NCBI RefSeq assembly: GCF_041080655.1
Contig: NZ_CP163525.1
Location: forward strand, 2,418,001 to 2,482,000
Origin: Streptomyces sp. CG4
Lineage (GTDB): Bacteria; Actinomycetota; Actinomycetes; Streptomycetales; Streptomycetaceae
Length of the DNA stretch: 64,000 nt
Direction: 5' to 3'
Both the position numbers and the translations under genes were made by a program. Positions 37,201 to 48,914 of this stretch are shown here, piece after piece; the first letter of the stretch is position 1; the number at the start of each line of letters is the position of its first letter. The notes below the pieces were generated by a model, which was given only the letters and a program-made list of their open reading frames with translations, was not told where the DNA came from and ran no database searches.

Positions 37201-38055
37201 GACGTCCGCATGGGCATGCTCGGCCAGTCCAACCAGCCCGCGCACCACATCCCGTACATGTACGACGCGGCCGGTGAGCCCTGGAAGACACAGGCGACGG
37301 TCCGCGAGATCCTCTCCCGGCTCTATGCCGGCAGCGAGATAGGGCAGGGCTACCACGGCGACGAGGACAACGGCGAGCAGTCGGGCTGGTACCTCTTCTC
37401 CGCGCTCGGCTTCTATCCGCTCGTCATGGGCAGCGGCGACTACTCCATCGGCTCCCCGCTCTTCAAGCAGGTCACCGTGCACCTGGAGAACGGCCGTGAC
37501 CTGGTCGTCAAGGCGCCGAAGAACAGCGCGAGGAACGTCTACATCCAGGGCGTGACCTTCAACGGCCGCCCCTGGAACTCCACTTCGCTCCCCCACGCGC
37601 TACTCTCCAAGGGCGGGGTGCTGGAGTTCGCCATGGGCGCCCAGCCGTCGGCATGGGGCACCGGCAAGGACGCTGCCCCGACCTCCATCACCCAGGACGA
37701 CAAGGTGCCGGCGCCCCGGTCGGACGTCCTCAAGGGCGACGGGCCGCTGTTCGACAACACGTCGGCGACGGAGGCCACGGTCACCTCGGTCGACCTGCCG
37801 GTGGACGGATCCGTGCGGCCCGTCCAGTACACGCTGACCTCGTCGGCCGACCACACCAGGGCGCCGACCGGCTGGACCCTGCAGGGCTCCGCGGACGGCA
37901 CCACCTGGCAGACCCTGGACCACCGCTCCGGGGAATCCTTCCCCTGGGACCACCAGACGCGGGCGTTCACCATCGCCACGCCGGGCACGTACGCCAAGTA
38001 CCGGCTGGTCCTGGACGGCACGGCGACACTGGCGGAGGTGGAGTTGCTGGCCTGA
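34252..38055 (+). CDS. Secreted GH92 glycosidase with discoidin-like domains, Gln at acid site
   Basis: 1267 residues. Signal peptide (about 1-33); N-terminal discoidin/F5-8 type C-like domain (about 70-225; TKWLTFAPTGWVEFDL); a linking beta domain; GH92 catalytic region from about 400 (GNNFPATALPHGFNFWTPV) to about 1120, including YHGDEDNGEQSGWYLFSALG; and a C-terminal discoidin-like domain (about 1175-1267). GH92 enzymes are calcium-dependent exo-alpha-mannosidases. The segment that normally contains the acid Glu (NEP before the YLY block) reads SNQPAHHIPYMYDAAG, with Gln995. In the characterised GH92 enzyme acting on mannose-1-phospho-6-mannose this Glu is also Gln. A phosphodiester-linked mannose substrate is therefore likely. 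Confidence 0.92.
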   Translation: MQRRARHRWGPAAVLTAAFVMAVGAQGAAVALPARAPAAGQEFASSFETGDPAPDWLNTVDTGPDGKKRASGVDGGYTTGIPGNATDHVTDVRASGENTGAGEVKENLVDGEPGTKWLTFAPTGWVEFDLDQPIKLQTYALTSANDYAERDPRAWTLLGSTDGKDWKTVDSRSDESFSERFQTKSYDLAEPAEYQHFRLEITKNNGADGILQLADVQFSTGGGGGPVPQDMLTLVDQGPAASPTAKARAGFTGRRALRYAGRHTAGGRAYSYNKVFDVNVKVGADTRLSYRIFPSMADGDRDYDATNVSLDLAFTDGTYLSDLGALDQHGFPLSPRGQGASKALYVNQWNNVAARIGSVAAGKTVARILVAYDSPDGPAKFRGWIDDVALRPVPPEKPQAHLSDYVLTTRGTNSSGSFSRGNNFPATALPHGFNFWTPVTNASSLSWLYEYARANNDDNLPTIQAFSASHEPSPWMGDRQTFQVMPSAASGTPDTGPEARQLPFRHENETARPYYYGVRFENGLKAEMTPTDHAAMLRFTYPGDDASVLFDNITEQAGLTLDQENGTVTGFSDVKSGLSAGATRLFVYGEFDKPVTDGGTSEVKGYLRFDAGADHTVTLRLATSLISVDQAKDNLRQEIPDGTSFDTVKSQAQRSWDKLLGKVEVAGATPDQLTTLYSSMYRLYLYPNSGFEKVGDTYQYASPFSPMQSQDTPTHTGAKIVDGKVYVNNGFWDTYRTTWPAYSFLTPSQAGEMIDGFVQQYKDGGWTSRWSSPGYADLMTGTSSDVAFADAYVKGVTFDAKAAYQAALKNATVVPPMSGVGRKGMTTSPFLGYTSTATTEGLSWAMEGYVNDYGIARMGEALYKKTGEKHYQEESAYFLNRARDYVNLFDSKAGFFQGRDGNGKWRLDSSKYDPRVWGYDYTETNGWGDAFTVPQDSRGLANLYGGRHGLADKLDTFFATPETASPQFVGSYGGVIHEMTEARDVRMGMLGQSNQPAHHIPYMYDAAGEPWKTQATVREILSRLYAGSEIGQGYHGDEDNGEQSGWYLFSALGFYPLVMGSGDYSIGSPLFKQVTVHLENGRDLVVKAPKNSARNVYIQGVTFNGRPWNSTSLPHALLSKGGVLEFAMGAQPSAWGTGKDAAPTSITQDDKVPAPRSDVLKGDGPLFDNTSATEATVTSVDLPVDGSVRPVQYTLTSSADHTRAPTGWTLQGSADGTTWQTLDHRSGESFPWDHQTRAFTIATPGTYAKYRLVLDGTATLAEVELLA

Positions 38056-38069
38056 CGGACATCGCCTGA

Positions 38070-38103
38070 CAGCGGTCGTCCCTCGCGCGAGGGGCGGCCG
38101 CTG
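38070..38103. terminator. Bidirectional hairpin between the two GH92 genes
   Basis: CAGCGGTCG at 38070-38078 pairs (one G-T) with CGGCCGCTG at 38095-38103, and CCCTCG/CGAGGG closes the inner stem. It serves both convergent genes. Confidence 0.75.
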
Positions 38104-38117
38104 TCCCCTGCCGTGGT

Positions 38118-41100
38118 TCAGCTCGTGGCCAGGGTGAACACGTGCAGGTTCCCGTTCTCCGGGAGCCTGACACTCGCGATGGTCCGGCCGGCCGGGGCCG
38201 TGAACGGCTTGGTGGCGAAGACGTAGGCCGGCACCGGGTCCCGGCCGACGCCTGCGGCATTGCGGTACGGGGTCCTGGCGACGACCTCGTTGCCGTACTG
38301 GACGGTGCCGGCTCCGCCGTCGAGGGTCCAGTCGGTGAAGGAGAGGTCGGCGGTGCCGGTCGTGCCGTCGGTGTAGGTGACGGTCGCCTCGGCCTGCCGG
38401 CTGCCGTCGACCGCGCTGCCGAGGAAGGACAACTTGCTTGCGGGGATGGGCAGTTCGATGGTCTGGGCGGCGCCCGAGGCGTTGTCCGGGTGGCCGTCGG
38501 ACGAGGCGGGCCAGGTGTAGGTGAGGCCGTCGGCCGTGGAGTGGCTCCCCGGGGTCAGGCCGGCCGCGGCGAGGGCCTGGCGGGAGTAGCTCCAGCCGCC
38601 GCCGTCGTAGTCGGCCTCGTCGTGCCCGCCCGAGTCGTCGGAGACACCGGTGGTGTCGTAGGCGGCGAGCAGGGTGCCGGGAGCGGCTAGCGTGAGCGCG
38701 ACCGGCTGTTCGTACGACGTGTCGCCCGAGGTCACCGACACCTTGACGTCGGCGAAGCCCTGCTCGGCGTCCCGGGCGGCGGTGAGGGTGATCTCCTGGG
38801 CGCCGCCGCCGACCGTGCCGTCGGCGGGCGTGGCCGTGACACCGGGCGGGGTGTCCACCCGGAAGCGCACACCGGGGCCGGTGCCGCCGTTCAGGGCCAG
38901 CGTGCGAATGCCGATCCTGGTGCGGTCACCGGGTGCGAGCGTGGCGGCCGTGGGGCCGACGCCGATCTGGTACGGCTGCTCGCCCTCGCGGAAGGACGGC
39001 GGCGGGCCGGCCGCGCCCCAGTCGCGGTTCGGGGTGGCGGACAGGGTGTAGTCGAGCCGGCCGCCGTCCCGGACGAAGGACGCCGGCAGCCAAGGGCTTT
39101 CGCTGGTACGGCCGTTGACGCTCAAGGACTGGATGTACGGGGAGTCGGGCGCCGCTCCGGCCGCGTGGATGGCGATGTCGTTGCCCTGCGGACGGCTGAT
39201 CTCCACGCGCTCGAACAGCGGGGAGGCGAGGACCAGTTCGGCGCGGGAGGGGACCTGCGGATACATGCCGAGGGCCGAGAAGACGTACCAGGAGGACATC
39301 GCGCCGAGGTCGTCGTTGCCCGGGATGCCGCTCGGCGCGGCCGACCACAGCCGCCGCATCGCGGCTCGCACGGTTTCCTGTGTCTTGTACGGGGCGCCCG
39401 CGTAGTCGTACAGGTAAGGGACGTTGATCGACGGTTCGTTGTCCAGCTCGGACTTGGTGCCGCCCTGTCCGGTGAAGGCCCAGCCGCCGTCGGCCGTGTG
39501 GAAGAAGGCGTCGAGCCGGGCGAGGGCCGCCTCCCGGCCGCCCAGCGCGGCGAAGAGTCCGGCGGGGTCGTGCGGGACCATCCAGGTGTACTGGGCCGCC
39601 GTGCCCTCGACGAAGCCGTTGCCGGTGTCCGGGGTGAAGCCGGTGACCCAGCTGCCGTCGGCCTTGCGGTCGGCGATGTAGCCGCCGCCGGGGTGGGCCG
39701 CGATGTCGAAGGTGTTCTGCCACCACTGGGCCCGGCGGGCGAATGCGGCCGCCGTGTCCTTCTCCCCCGCCGCCGCGGCGAGCTGGGACAGGGAGAAGTC
39801 GGCCGTGGACATCTCCAGGGTCTCGGCGGCGCCGCCCCAGGCGTTGGAGACGCTCGGCATGTAGTGCAGCGTGAGGTACTTGTCGAGCGAGGGCCGCTGG
39901 CCGGCGGAGAGCACCGGCCTGCCCGCCGGGGAGAGGTCCTGCTCGGTGGGGACGGTCGCCGCCTCGACCAGCGAGTCCAGTGCGCCGTGCAGATCGAAGC
40001 CGGTGCCGCCGAAGGCACGGATGCCGGCCAGCGCGGTCGGCGAGGGGTCGCCGTTCATGACATGGGTGCCGCTCGCGCCGTGCAGCCAGCGGTCCCAGGT
40101 CCCGCCGTTCTGCTCGGCCAGCTCGTACAGCGACTGGGCGATGTCGGAGCCGGTGCGCGGATCGAGCAGGGTGAGCAGCTGCACCTGGTCGCGGTAGACG
40201 TCCCAGCCGGAGAAGGTGCCGTACTGGGCCCGCTGCCGACGGCCGACCCTATGCACGCGTCCGTCGGCACCCCGGTATCCGCCGTCGGCGTCGCTGATGA
40301 CGTTCGGGTGCAGCAGCGCGTGGTACAGCGCGGTGTAGAAGGTGGTGCGGTCGGCGTCCGTGCCGCCGCCGACCCGGACCGCGCCGAGCCGCTCGCGCCA
40401 GGCCCGGCGGGCCGCGCTCGCGACCGCCTCGAAGGAGCGGCCGGGCGGGTTCTCGGCGGCGAGGTTGGCCTCGGCGGCCTGCTTGCCGACGTAGGAGATG
40501 CCCACTGTGACGTTCACCGGCCCGGCGCCGGGCGCGAACTCGACGTAGCCGCCGGCACCCTTGCCCGCGACGGGCCGCCCGCCGTGCGTGAAGCCCCCGG
40601 TGCCGCCGGACGCGGTCAGGGCGCCGGGGCTGAGCCTGTCGTCCTGCCAGGTGCCGGCGCTCTTGAAGGGACGGTCGAAGCGGGCGGTGAAGTACAGGGT
40701 GTAGTAGGCGCGCCGGCCTTCGGGGGCGAGGTAGCCGCAGAAGTCGCCGGAGGTGACCGAGCCGGAGACGGTGCGGGTGTCCGGGTCGATCGTGACGGCC
40801 GACTCCTCCGAGCCCACCTCGGAGTTGGCGGTGCGCACCAGCAGCGAGGCGGGCTTGCCGGCCGGGAAGGTGAAGCGGGCCGAGCCGGTGCGTGCGGTGG
40901 CGGTGAGGTCGGCGGTGACCCCGGAGGCGAGGCCCACCCGGTAGTGGCCGGGCTCGGCGGTCTCGCCGGCGTGCCGGAAACCGGCGGCGTATACGGCGTC
41001 CGTGGTGTCGCTCGCCGGGGAGGAGGTGACCTCGCCGGCGTACGGGAAGAAGGGGATGTCGCCGCTGCCGCCGGCGCAGCCGGTGCCGGACATGTGGGTG

Positions 41101-41383
41101 AGGCTGAAGCCCCGGATGCGGGTGGCGTCGTACTGGTAGCCGCCGGGCGCGGCCGTCCTCGTGGCGTCCCCTCGGGTGTTCTCGGGGCTCCAGGAGAGCA
41201 TGCCGAAGGGCACGACGGCGCCCGGGAAGACATCGCCGCCGTTGCCGGTGCCGATCAGCGGATCGACGTACCGGGTGGGGTCCTCGACGAGGCCGGGGGT
41301 GCGGCGGCCGCCGCGAGGGCCGGGGGGCCGCCTCCGATCGCGAGCGCGGCGGCCAGCAGCAGGGACAGGGGTCTGCAGCGCAT
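38118..41383 (-). CDS. Secreted GH92 alpha-mannosidase, signal peptide out of frame
   Basis: The mature part, VEDPTRYVDPLIGTGNGG onwards, is about 1060 residues: N-domain, GH92 catalytic domain with acid Glu in NEPSINVPYLYDYAG and the base loop IPGNDDLGAMSSWYVFSALG, then an NEW3-like beta domain and a C-terminal carbohydrate-binding-like domain. The only sensible signal peptide (MRCRPLSLLLAAALAIGG, ATG at 41381-41383) is in another frame and stops after about 42 codons. One extra base in the G5 run at 41295-41299 (plus strand) would join the two as ...AAPPGLVEDPTRY. So this is a frameshifted gene, a sequencing slip or, less likely, a programmed or phase-variable switch. The mature frame has no start codon with a signal peptide. 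Confidence 0.8.
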
Positions 41384-41924
41384 GACGCGGCCCTTCCTCC
41401 TGGCGGACGGGTCGCGCACCACAGGTCGCACAAGCCGCAGGGACGGTAACGTGCGCCACCGGTACCACAGAAGGCCGCGTATGCCCCTCCAGCCACACGG
41501 CCGGGATCACCCGGTCGGACTACTCCAAGTGGGTTGACATCGTTGTCGGTTGCGGCGGTAGAGTCATGTACAGACCAGGAGACAACGTTGTCGCAACCGT
41601 TGTCACACATCATGTGGCCGACGTCACAAGCCGGCGTCGCCCAACGGGCCGACACCACCTGACCAGCCGACCTGCCGCACAAGCCGGCACCACCCGGGCG
41701 GGTGCCCGACCACCCCCCTCACCCGCCCGGCTCGCGGACCCGGTGCCACGACCACCGGGTCCGCCCAGAGCAACCCGAGCGACCCGAGCGACCCGGGAGA
41801 CGGCTCCCGAGGGCTCGTGACCCGAGGGGCGAGAGTTTCTCGTGTGATACACGAGGCGACGAAATTCCGTCCGCTTCCCGGGCCAGCCATAGGCAGCGAG
41901 GGCAACCAGTGCTACAAATGCCGC
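41384..41924. other. 541-bp divergent region (GH92-2 / sensor phosphatase)
   Basis: Apart from the operators listed separately, it contains a short tandem repeat of the 9-mer GCRACCCGA (three copies, 41770-41796). Open frames crossing this region have poor codon structure and I do not call any gene. Confidence 0.5.
41536..41604. promoter_or_regulatory. Cluster of LacI-type operators upstream of the second GH92 gene
   Basis: GACATCGTTGTC (41536-41547, one mismatch), GACAACGTTGTC (41581-41592, perfect palindrome) and GCAACCGTTGTC (41593-41604, right half conserved). The perfect copy is identical to the one before the first GH92 gene. No LacI-family gene is in the window. Confidence 0.65.
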
Positions 41925-44615
41925 ATGTCGGATGCATTCGCCCGATTCAGGCGTAGCTTCTGGCGCTTCAAGGCCGGTACGAGCCCGCGCAGCGTCTGGG
42001 GGCAGGTCTTCCTTCTGCAGGTGGCCCTTGTGGTGCTGCTCGTGATCTGCGGCGTCATCGCTCTCGTCCTGCAGTCGACGCATGACACCAGCAGCGAGGC
42101 CCGGCGCCGGTCCATCGCCGTCGCCCAGACCTTCGCGCACGCCCCCGGCGTGCTGCAGGCGCTGCAGGCCCCCGACCCGTCCAAGATCCTCCAGCCCCTC
42201 ACCGAGGCGGCACGCAAGTCCGCGGGCGTCGACTTCATCGTGGTCATGGACACCAAGGGCATCCGCTACACCCATCCCCTGCCCAGCAAGATCGGCCACC
42301 GGTTCGTGGGCCAAATCGGGCCGTCCCTGGCCGGGAAGGTCTACACGGAGACGGTCCACGGCCCGCTCGGCCACGAGGAGCAGGCGACCGTCCCCATCTA
42401 CGACACCCACGGCAAGGTCACGGCTCTCGTCTCCGCCGGGCTCAAGGTGAAGAACGTGACCAGCGAGGTGAACCGGCAGCTGCCGATCATCCTGGCCGCC
42501 GGGGCCGGCGCGCTGCTGGCGTCGACCGGCGGTACGGCGCTGGTGGGCCGTCGGCTGCGGCGGCAGACGCACAGCCTGGCGCCGGACGAGATGACCCGTA
42601 TGTACGAGCACCACGACACGGTGCTGCACTCGGTACGCGAGGGCGTCCTCATCGTCGGTGACGACGGGCGGCTGCTGCTGGTGAACGACGAGGCCAGACG
42701 GCTGCTGGAGCTGCCCGCCGACGCCGAGGGGCGCACCGTGCGGGAGCTGCCGGGCCTCGATCCCTCGACCGTGGAGCTGCTCGTCTCCGGGCGCGACGCC
42801 TCCGACGAGGTGCACTTCGCCGGGGGACGGCTGCTGGCGGTCAACCAGCGGCCCACGGACCGTACGGGCGGCCTCTGCGCCACCGTCGTGACACTCCGGG
42901 ACTGCACAGAGCTGCAGGCCATCACCGGCCGGGCGGAGGTGACCCGGGAGCGCTTGGAGCTGCTGTACGACGCGGGCCTCGGCATCGGCAGCAGCCTCGA
43001 CGTGATGCGGACGGCCGACGAACTGGCACGGGTCGCGGTACCCCGCTTCGCCGACTTCGTCACCGTCGATCTGGCCGATGCCGTGCTGCACGGGGAGGAG
43101 CCGGCTCCCACGGCGACGGACATGCGGCGCGTGGCGGTGAGCGGCATCCGGGACGATCACCCGCTCTACGAGAAGGGCCGGCTGATCGACTTCCTGCCCT
43201 CCACCCCGCAGGCCCGCGGCTACAGCGCCGGCCACACCGAGCTGGTGACCGATCTGGCGACCGCCGGCGGCTGGCGCGAGCAGGATCCGCAGCGCGCCCG
43301 GCAGATCCTGGACTACGGCATCCACTCGCTCATCGCCGCCCCCATCCAGGCCCGCGGCAGCGTGCTGGGCATGGCCAACTTCTGGCGTTCCAAGCGGGAG
43401 CCCTTCGACGTGGAGGAGCTGTCGCTGGCGGAGGAGCTGGTGGCGCGCGCCGCGGTCAGCATCGACAACGCCCGCCGGTACACCCGTGAGCACGCCCTGG
43501 CCGTGACCCTGCAGCGCAGCCTGCTGCCGCGGGCGCTGCCCGCGCAGAGCGCCCTCGATGTGGCCTACCGCTACCTTCCCGCCCAGTCGGGTGTGAGCGG
43601 CGACTGGTTCGATGTGATCCCGCTGCCGGGGAGCCGGGTGGCGCTGGCCGTCGGCGATGTGGTCGGGCACGGTCTGCACGCCGCCGCGACGATGGGGCGG
43701 CTGCGGACCGCGGTGCACAACTTCTCCACGCTCGACCTGCCGCCCGACGAGCTGCTCAGCCACCTGGACGACCTGGTCGGCCGCATCGACCAGGACGAGG
43801 GCAGCGCGGAGACGGCCGGCGAGATCGTCGGCGCGACCTGCGTGTACGCGATCTACGACCCGGTGTCGCGGCACTGTGTGATGGCGCGGGCCGGGCATCT
43901 GGCGCCCGCGCTGGTCGCGCCCGACGGCAGCGCCACCTTCCCCGATGTGCCGGCCGGTCCGCCGCTGGGCCTGGGCGGCATGCCGTTCCAGACGGCGGAG
44001 TTCGAGCTCGCGGAGGGCAGCCAGCTCGTCCTGTACACCGACGGTCTGGTCGAGGACCGCTCGCGCGACCTGGACGTGGGGATGGAGCTGCTGCGCCGGT
44101 CGCTGGCGGGGCACCCCGACCGGGCGCCGGAGGAGAGCTGCCGGGCGGTGCTGGAGGAGCTGCTGCCCGAGCGGCCCAAGGACGACGTCGCCCTGCTCAT
44201 CGCGCGCACCAAGGCGCTGCCGGCCGACCGGGTCGCCGACTGGGACGTGCCGCAGGACCCGGCTGCCGTGTCGGGGATGCGCGCCGCCGTGTCCGGGAAG
44301 CTGGCGGAGTGGGGCCTGTCCGAGCTGGGCTTCGGCATGGAACTCGTGCTGAGCGAGCTGATCACCAACGCCATCCGCTACGGCTCCGACCCGATCCGTG
44401 TACGGCTGATCCATGACCGCACGCTGATCTGCGAGGTGGCCGACGGCAGCAGCACCTCGCCGCATCTGCGGTACGCGGCGACGACCGACGAGGGCGGACG
44501 CGGCCTGTTCCTGGTCTCCCAGCTGGCCGAACGCTGGGGCACCCGGTACAACCCGCAGGGCAAGGTCATCTGGGCGGAGCTGACGGTACCGGACCTCGGT
44601 GCTCTCGCGGACTGA
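41925..44615 (+). CDS. Membrane sensor / SpoIIE-type protein phosphatase with anti-sigma-like ATPase domain
   Basis: 896 residues. Membrane helix (about 24-48), single Cache sensor (about 50-175), second helix (178-198), PAS (about 215-320), GAF (about 340-520), PP2C/SpoIIE phosphatase (about 530-745; GVSGDWFDVIPL and VGDVVGHGLHAA with metal Asp residues), and a HATPase_c RsbW-like domain (about 755-890; LVLSELITNAIRYG and GGRGLFLVSQLA). The design fits proteins that dephosphorylate anti-anti-sigma factors and may also phosphorylate them. ATG 41925 is chosen since it precedes the cytoplasmic N-terminus; no strong ribosome binding site is visible. It stands alone, with no sigma or antagonist gene beside it. 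Confidence 0.88.
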   Translation: MSDAFARFRRSFWRFKAGTSPRSVWGQVFLLQVALVVLLVICGVIALVLQSTHDTSSEARRRSIAVAQTFAHAPGVLQALQAPDPSKILQPLTEAARKSAGVDFIVVMDTKGIRYTHPLPSKIGHRFVGQIGPSLAGKVYTETVHGPLGHEEQATVPIYDTHGKVTALVSAGLKVKNVTSEVNRQLPIILAAGAGALLASTGGTALVGRRLRRQTHSLAPDEMTRMYEHHDTVLHSVREGVLIVGDDGRLLLVNDEARRLLELPADAEGRTVRELPGLDPSTVELLVSGRDASDEVHFAGGRLLAVNQRPTDRTGGLCATVVTLRDCTELQAITGRAEVTRERLELLYDAGLGIGSSLDVMRTADELARVAVPRFADFVTVDLADAVLHGEEPAPTATDMRRVAVSGIRDDHPLYEKGRLIDFLPSTPQARGYSAGHTELVTDLATAGGWREQDPQRARQILDYGIHSLIAAPIQARGSVLGMANFWRSKREPFDVEELSLAEELVARAAVSIDNARRYTREHALAVTLQRSLLPRALPAQSALDVAYRYLPAQSGVSGDWFDVIPLPGSRVALAVGDVVGHGLHAAATMGRLRTAVHNFSTLDLPPDELLSHLDDLVGRIDQDEGSAETAGEIVGATCVYAIYDPVSRHCVMARAGHLAPALVAPDGSATFPDVPAGPPLGLGGMPFQTAEFELAEGSQLVLYTDGLVEDRSRDLDVGMELLRRSLAGHPDRAPEESCRAVLEELLPERPKDDVALLIARTKALPADRVADWDVPQDPAAVSGMRAAVSGKLAEWGLSELGFGMELVLSELITNAIRYGSDPIRVRLIHDRTLICEVADGSSTSPHLRYAATTDEGGRGLFLVSQLAERWGTRYNPQGKVIWAELTVPDLGALAD

Positions 44616-44678
44616 GGGGGCCGGGCGACCGGGGCGGCCGTACACATGCACGCCGGATGGGCGACACGGGCGTGCGTC

Positions 44679-44712
44679 ACTGGCCGCCGCCCGGTGAGGG
44701 GCGACGGCCAGT
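44679..44712. terminator. Bidirectional hairpin between phosphatase and aconitase genes
   Basis: ACTGGCCG (44679-44686) pairs with CGGCCAGT (44705-44712), extended inward by CGCCC/GGGCG with a single bulge. Confidence 0.7.
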
Positions 44713-44740
44713 ACCCGAGGCACTCACGCCAAGGGGCGCA

Positions 44741-47546
<2,806 letters not shown>

Positions 47547-47586
47547 GTAACCCTTAGTGGGTGACGGCTGCGGTGCGCCTGGCAGA

Positions 47587-47604
47587 TATCTCGATGTCGA
47601 GATA
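47587..47604. promoter_or_regulatory. 18-bp palindrome (MarR/TamR-type) upstream of acnA
   Basis: TATCTCGA and TCGAGATA flank a 2-base TG spacer, a perfect inverted repeat of the size and AT/GA pattern bound by MarR-family dimers. In S. coelicolor the MarR-family TamR is reported to control the aconitase gene in response to trans-aconitate and related acids. Assignment to TamR is inference. The rest of the 333-bp gap 47459-47791 shows no gene. Confidence 0.5.
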
Positions 47605-47791
47605 ACTCTAGTACATGGGCGCGGAATGGTCATGCGCGGGCGGGGGTGCCGGTCCTCATCCCATCGAGTCCGTCCACTCGGCGAACCCAGTCGTTCCGCC
47701 TCCCGTCTCAGTGAACCCCGTCGTGCGGGTGATCGCGCTGCGGGTACGGTGCGACGACCGGGCGGACTCCAGTCGCAGCCCCAGCTGGGCC

Positions 47792-48169
47792 TCATCGATG
47801 CCGAGACCGGTCGAGCGCCGGTGTGAGCGGCGCCCCGGGATCATCGCTCGGCGCGCCCGGCCCCGACGGCAGCGGACGCCGCGCGCGCCCGTCCAGCGCG
47901 ATCAGGCACACCCGGGTCGCGATCCCGTACAGCCATGTCCGCAGCGACGCCCGCGCCGGGTCGTACCGGTCACGGGCCTTCCAGGTGCGCAGCAGCGTCT
48001 CCTGCACCAGATCCTCGGCCGCATGGAACGAGCCGAGCATCCGGTAGCAGAACACCACCAACTCGCCCCGGTACGACTCGAAGTCCGTCCGCGCATCATG
48101 CCGCAGGCCGGTCCTGGTCCCGCGCCCGCGCCCGCGCCGAGGCTCCGGCGGGCGCCGGTGGCGCGTCAC
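47792..48169 (-). pseudogene. Truncated sigma-70 (ECF-type) factor, region 2 only
   Basis: 125 residues. The N-terminus is a Pro/Arg-rich lead. Residues about 28-110 are a good ECF sigma region 2: [46 protein letters not shown] (quoted in parts: core [20 protein letters not shown]), then [24 protein letters not shown]. Intact relatives of this type are about 300 residues, with region 4 and often a SnoaL-like tail. Here the frame ends at [11 protein letters not shown] and no region 4 follows in any frame. It therefore looks like a 3'-truncated remnant, probably at an island edge. Confidence 0.65.
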
Positions 48170-48179
48170 CCGGGTGCGC

Positions 48180-48914
48180 TCACCCCGGCGCCGGGAGCCG
48201 GGTCAGGTTGGTGCCGGCCATGGCCGCCGCGCGGCGCAGGGCATCGGCGAGCGGGGTGAGCCGGCGGGGGTCGAACACGGTGGCGTTGATCGCGGCGACC
48301 ACGTTGCCGGAGGGGCCGCGCACGGGCGCCGCGACGCAGAACAGGCCGGGCACGCACTCCTCGTGGTCGTAGGCCACGCCCCGGTCCCGGGCGAGCACGA
48401 CCCGGCGGGACCAGGCGCGTCCGGACTGGCCCGGCGGTGGCGCGGCCGGTGCGAAGAGGACTTCGGCGGCGGTGCCCGGCGGCAGGACCGCGCCGGCCCG
48501 CAGGGTGAAGAGCTCGTCCACCTCGCCGCGTATCCCGGCGACGAGCAGGGGACCGCCGCCGTCCGGTACGGCCACGCTCAGACCGACGTGGGCGAATTCG
48601 AGCGTGAGCCGGCGCAGCGGCTGGGCCGTCGCGGTACGCAGGAGCTGGGCGGGCTGCCAGGCCTGGCCCAGGCGGAAGGTGAGGGAACCGACGCGGTAGC
48701 GCCCGGCCCGGCGCTGGACGGCGCCGAGCGTGACCAGCTGGTCGAGGAGCCGGTGCGCGGTGGTCTTGGGCAGGCCCGCGTGCTCGGCCAGCCGGGTCAG
48801 GCCCAGGTCCTCGTCGTGCGCCGCGAGTGCTTCCAGGAGGGCGAACGCGCCGTCGAGGACGGGCCGGCCGCGAGGCGGCCGCGCGTCGGGGCCTCCAGGG
48901 ACAGTGCCGGCCAT
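48180..48914 (-). CDS. IclR-family transcriptional regulator
   Basis: 244 residues from ATG 48914. A winged helix-turn-helix (about 18-80; [28 protein letters not shown]) is followed by the IclR effector domain (about 95-240; [25 protein letters not shown] with the typical late Cys, and [17 protein letters not shown]). The effector is unknown. The 10-bp spacing to the sigma remnant has no meaning for co-regulation. The promoter and operator would lie in the long gap to the right. Confidence 0.87.
   Translation of the reverse strand: MAGTVPGGPDARPPRGRPVLDGAFALLEALAAHDEDLGLTRLAEHAGLPKTTAHRLLDQLVTLGAVQRRAGRYRVGSLTFRLGQAWQPAQLLRTATAQPLRRLTLEFAHVGLSVAVPDGGGPLLVAGIRGEVDELFTLRAGAVLPPGTAAEVLFAPAAPPPGQSGRAWSRRVVLARDRGVAYDHEECVPGLFCVAAPVRGPSGNVVAAINATVFDPRRLTPLADALRRAAAMAGTNLTRLPAPG

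Noticed and set aside
34168..37596. 1142-codon open frame opposite the first GH92 gene
   Set aside because: Antisense shadow of a clear secreted glycosidase; composition is biased and has no recognisable domain.
38070..38103. Hairpin as a possible attachment site
   Set aside because: Its position between two convergent stop codons explains it as a terminator; no integrase or tRNA is near.
41295..41327. Programmed frameshift joining signal peptide and GH92 mature part
   Set aside because: No slippery heptamer or downstream pseudoknot could be shown; a missing base in a homopolymer is the simpler explanation.
41770..41796. Three copies of a 9-mer as a possible CRISPR or iteron
   Set aside because: Units are contiguous, without spacers, and only three in number.
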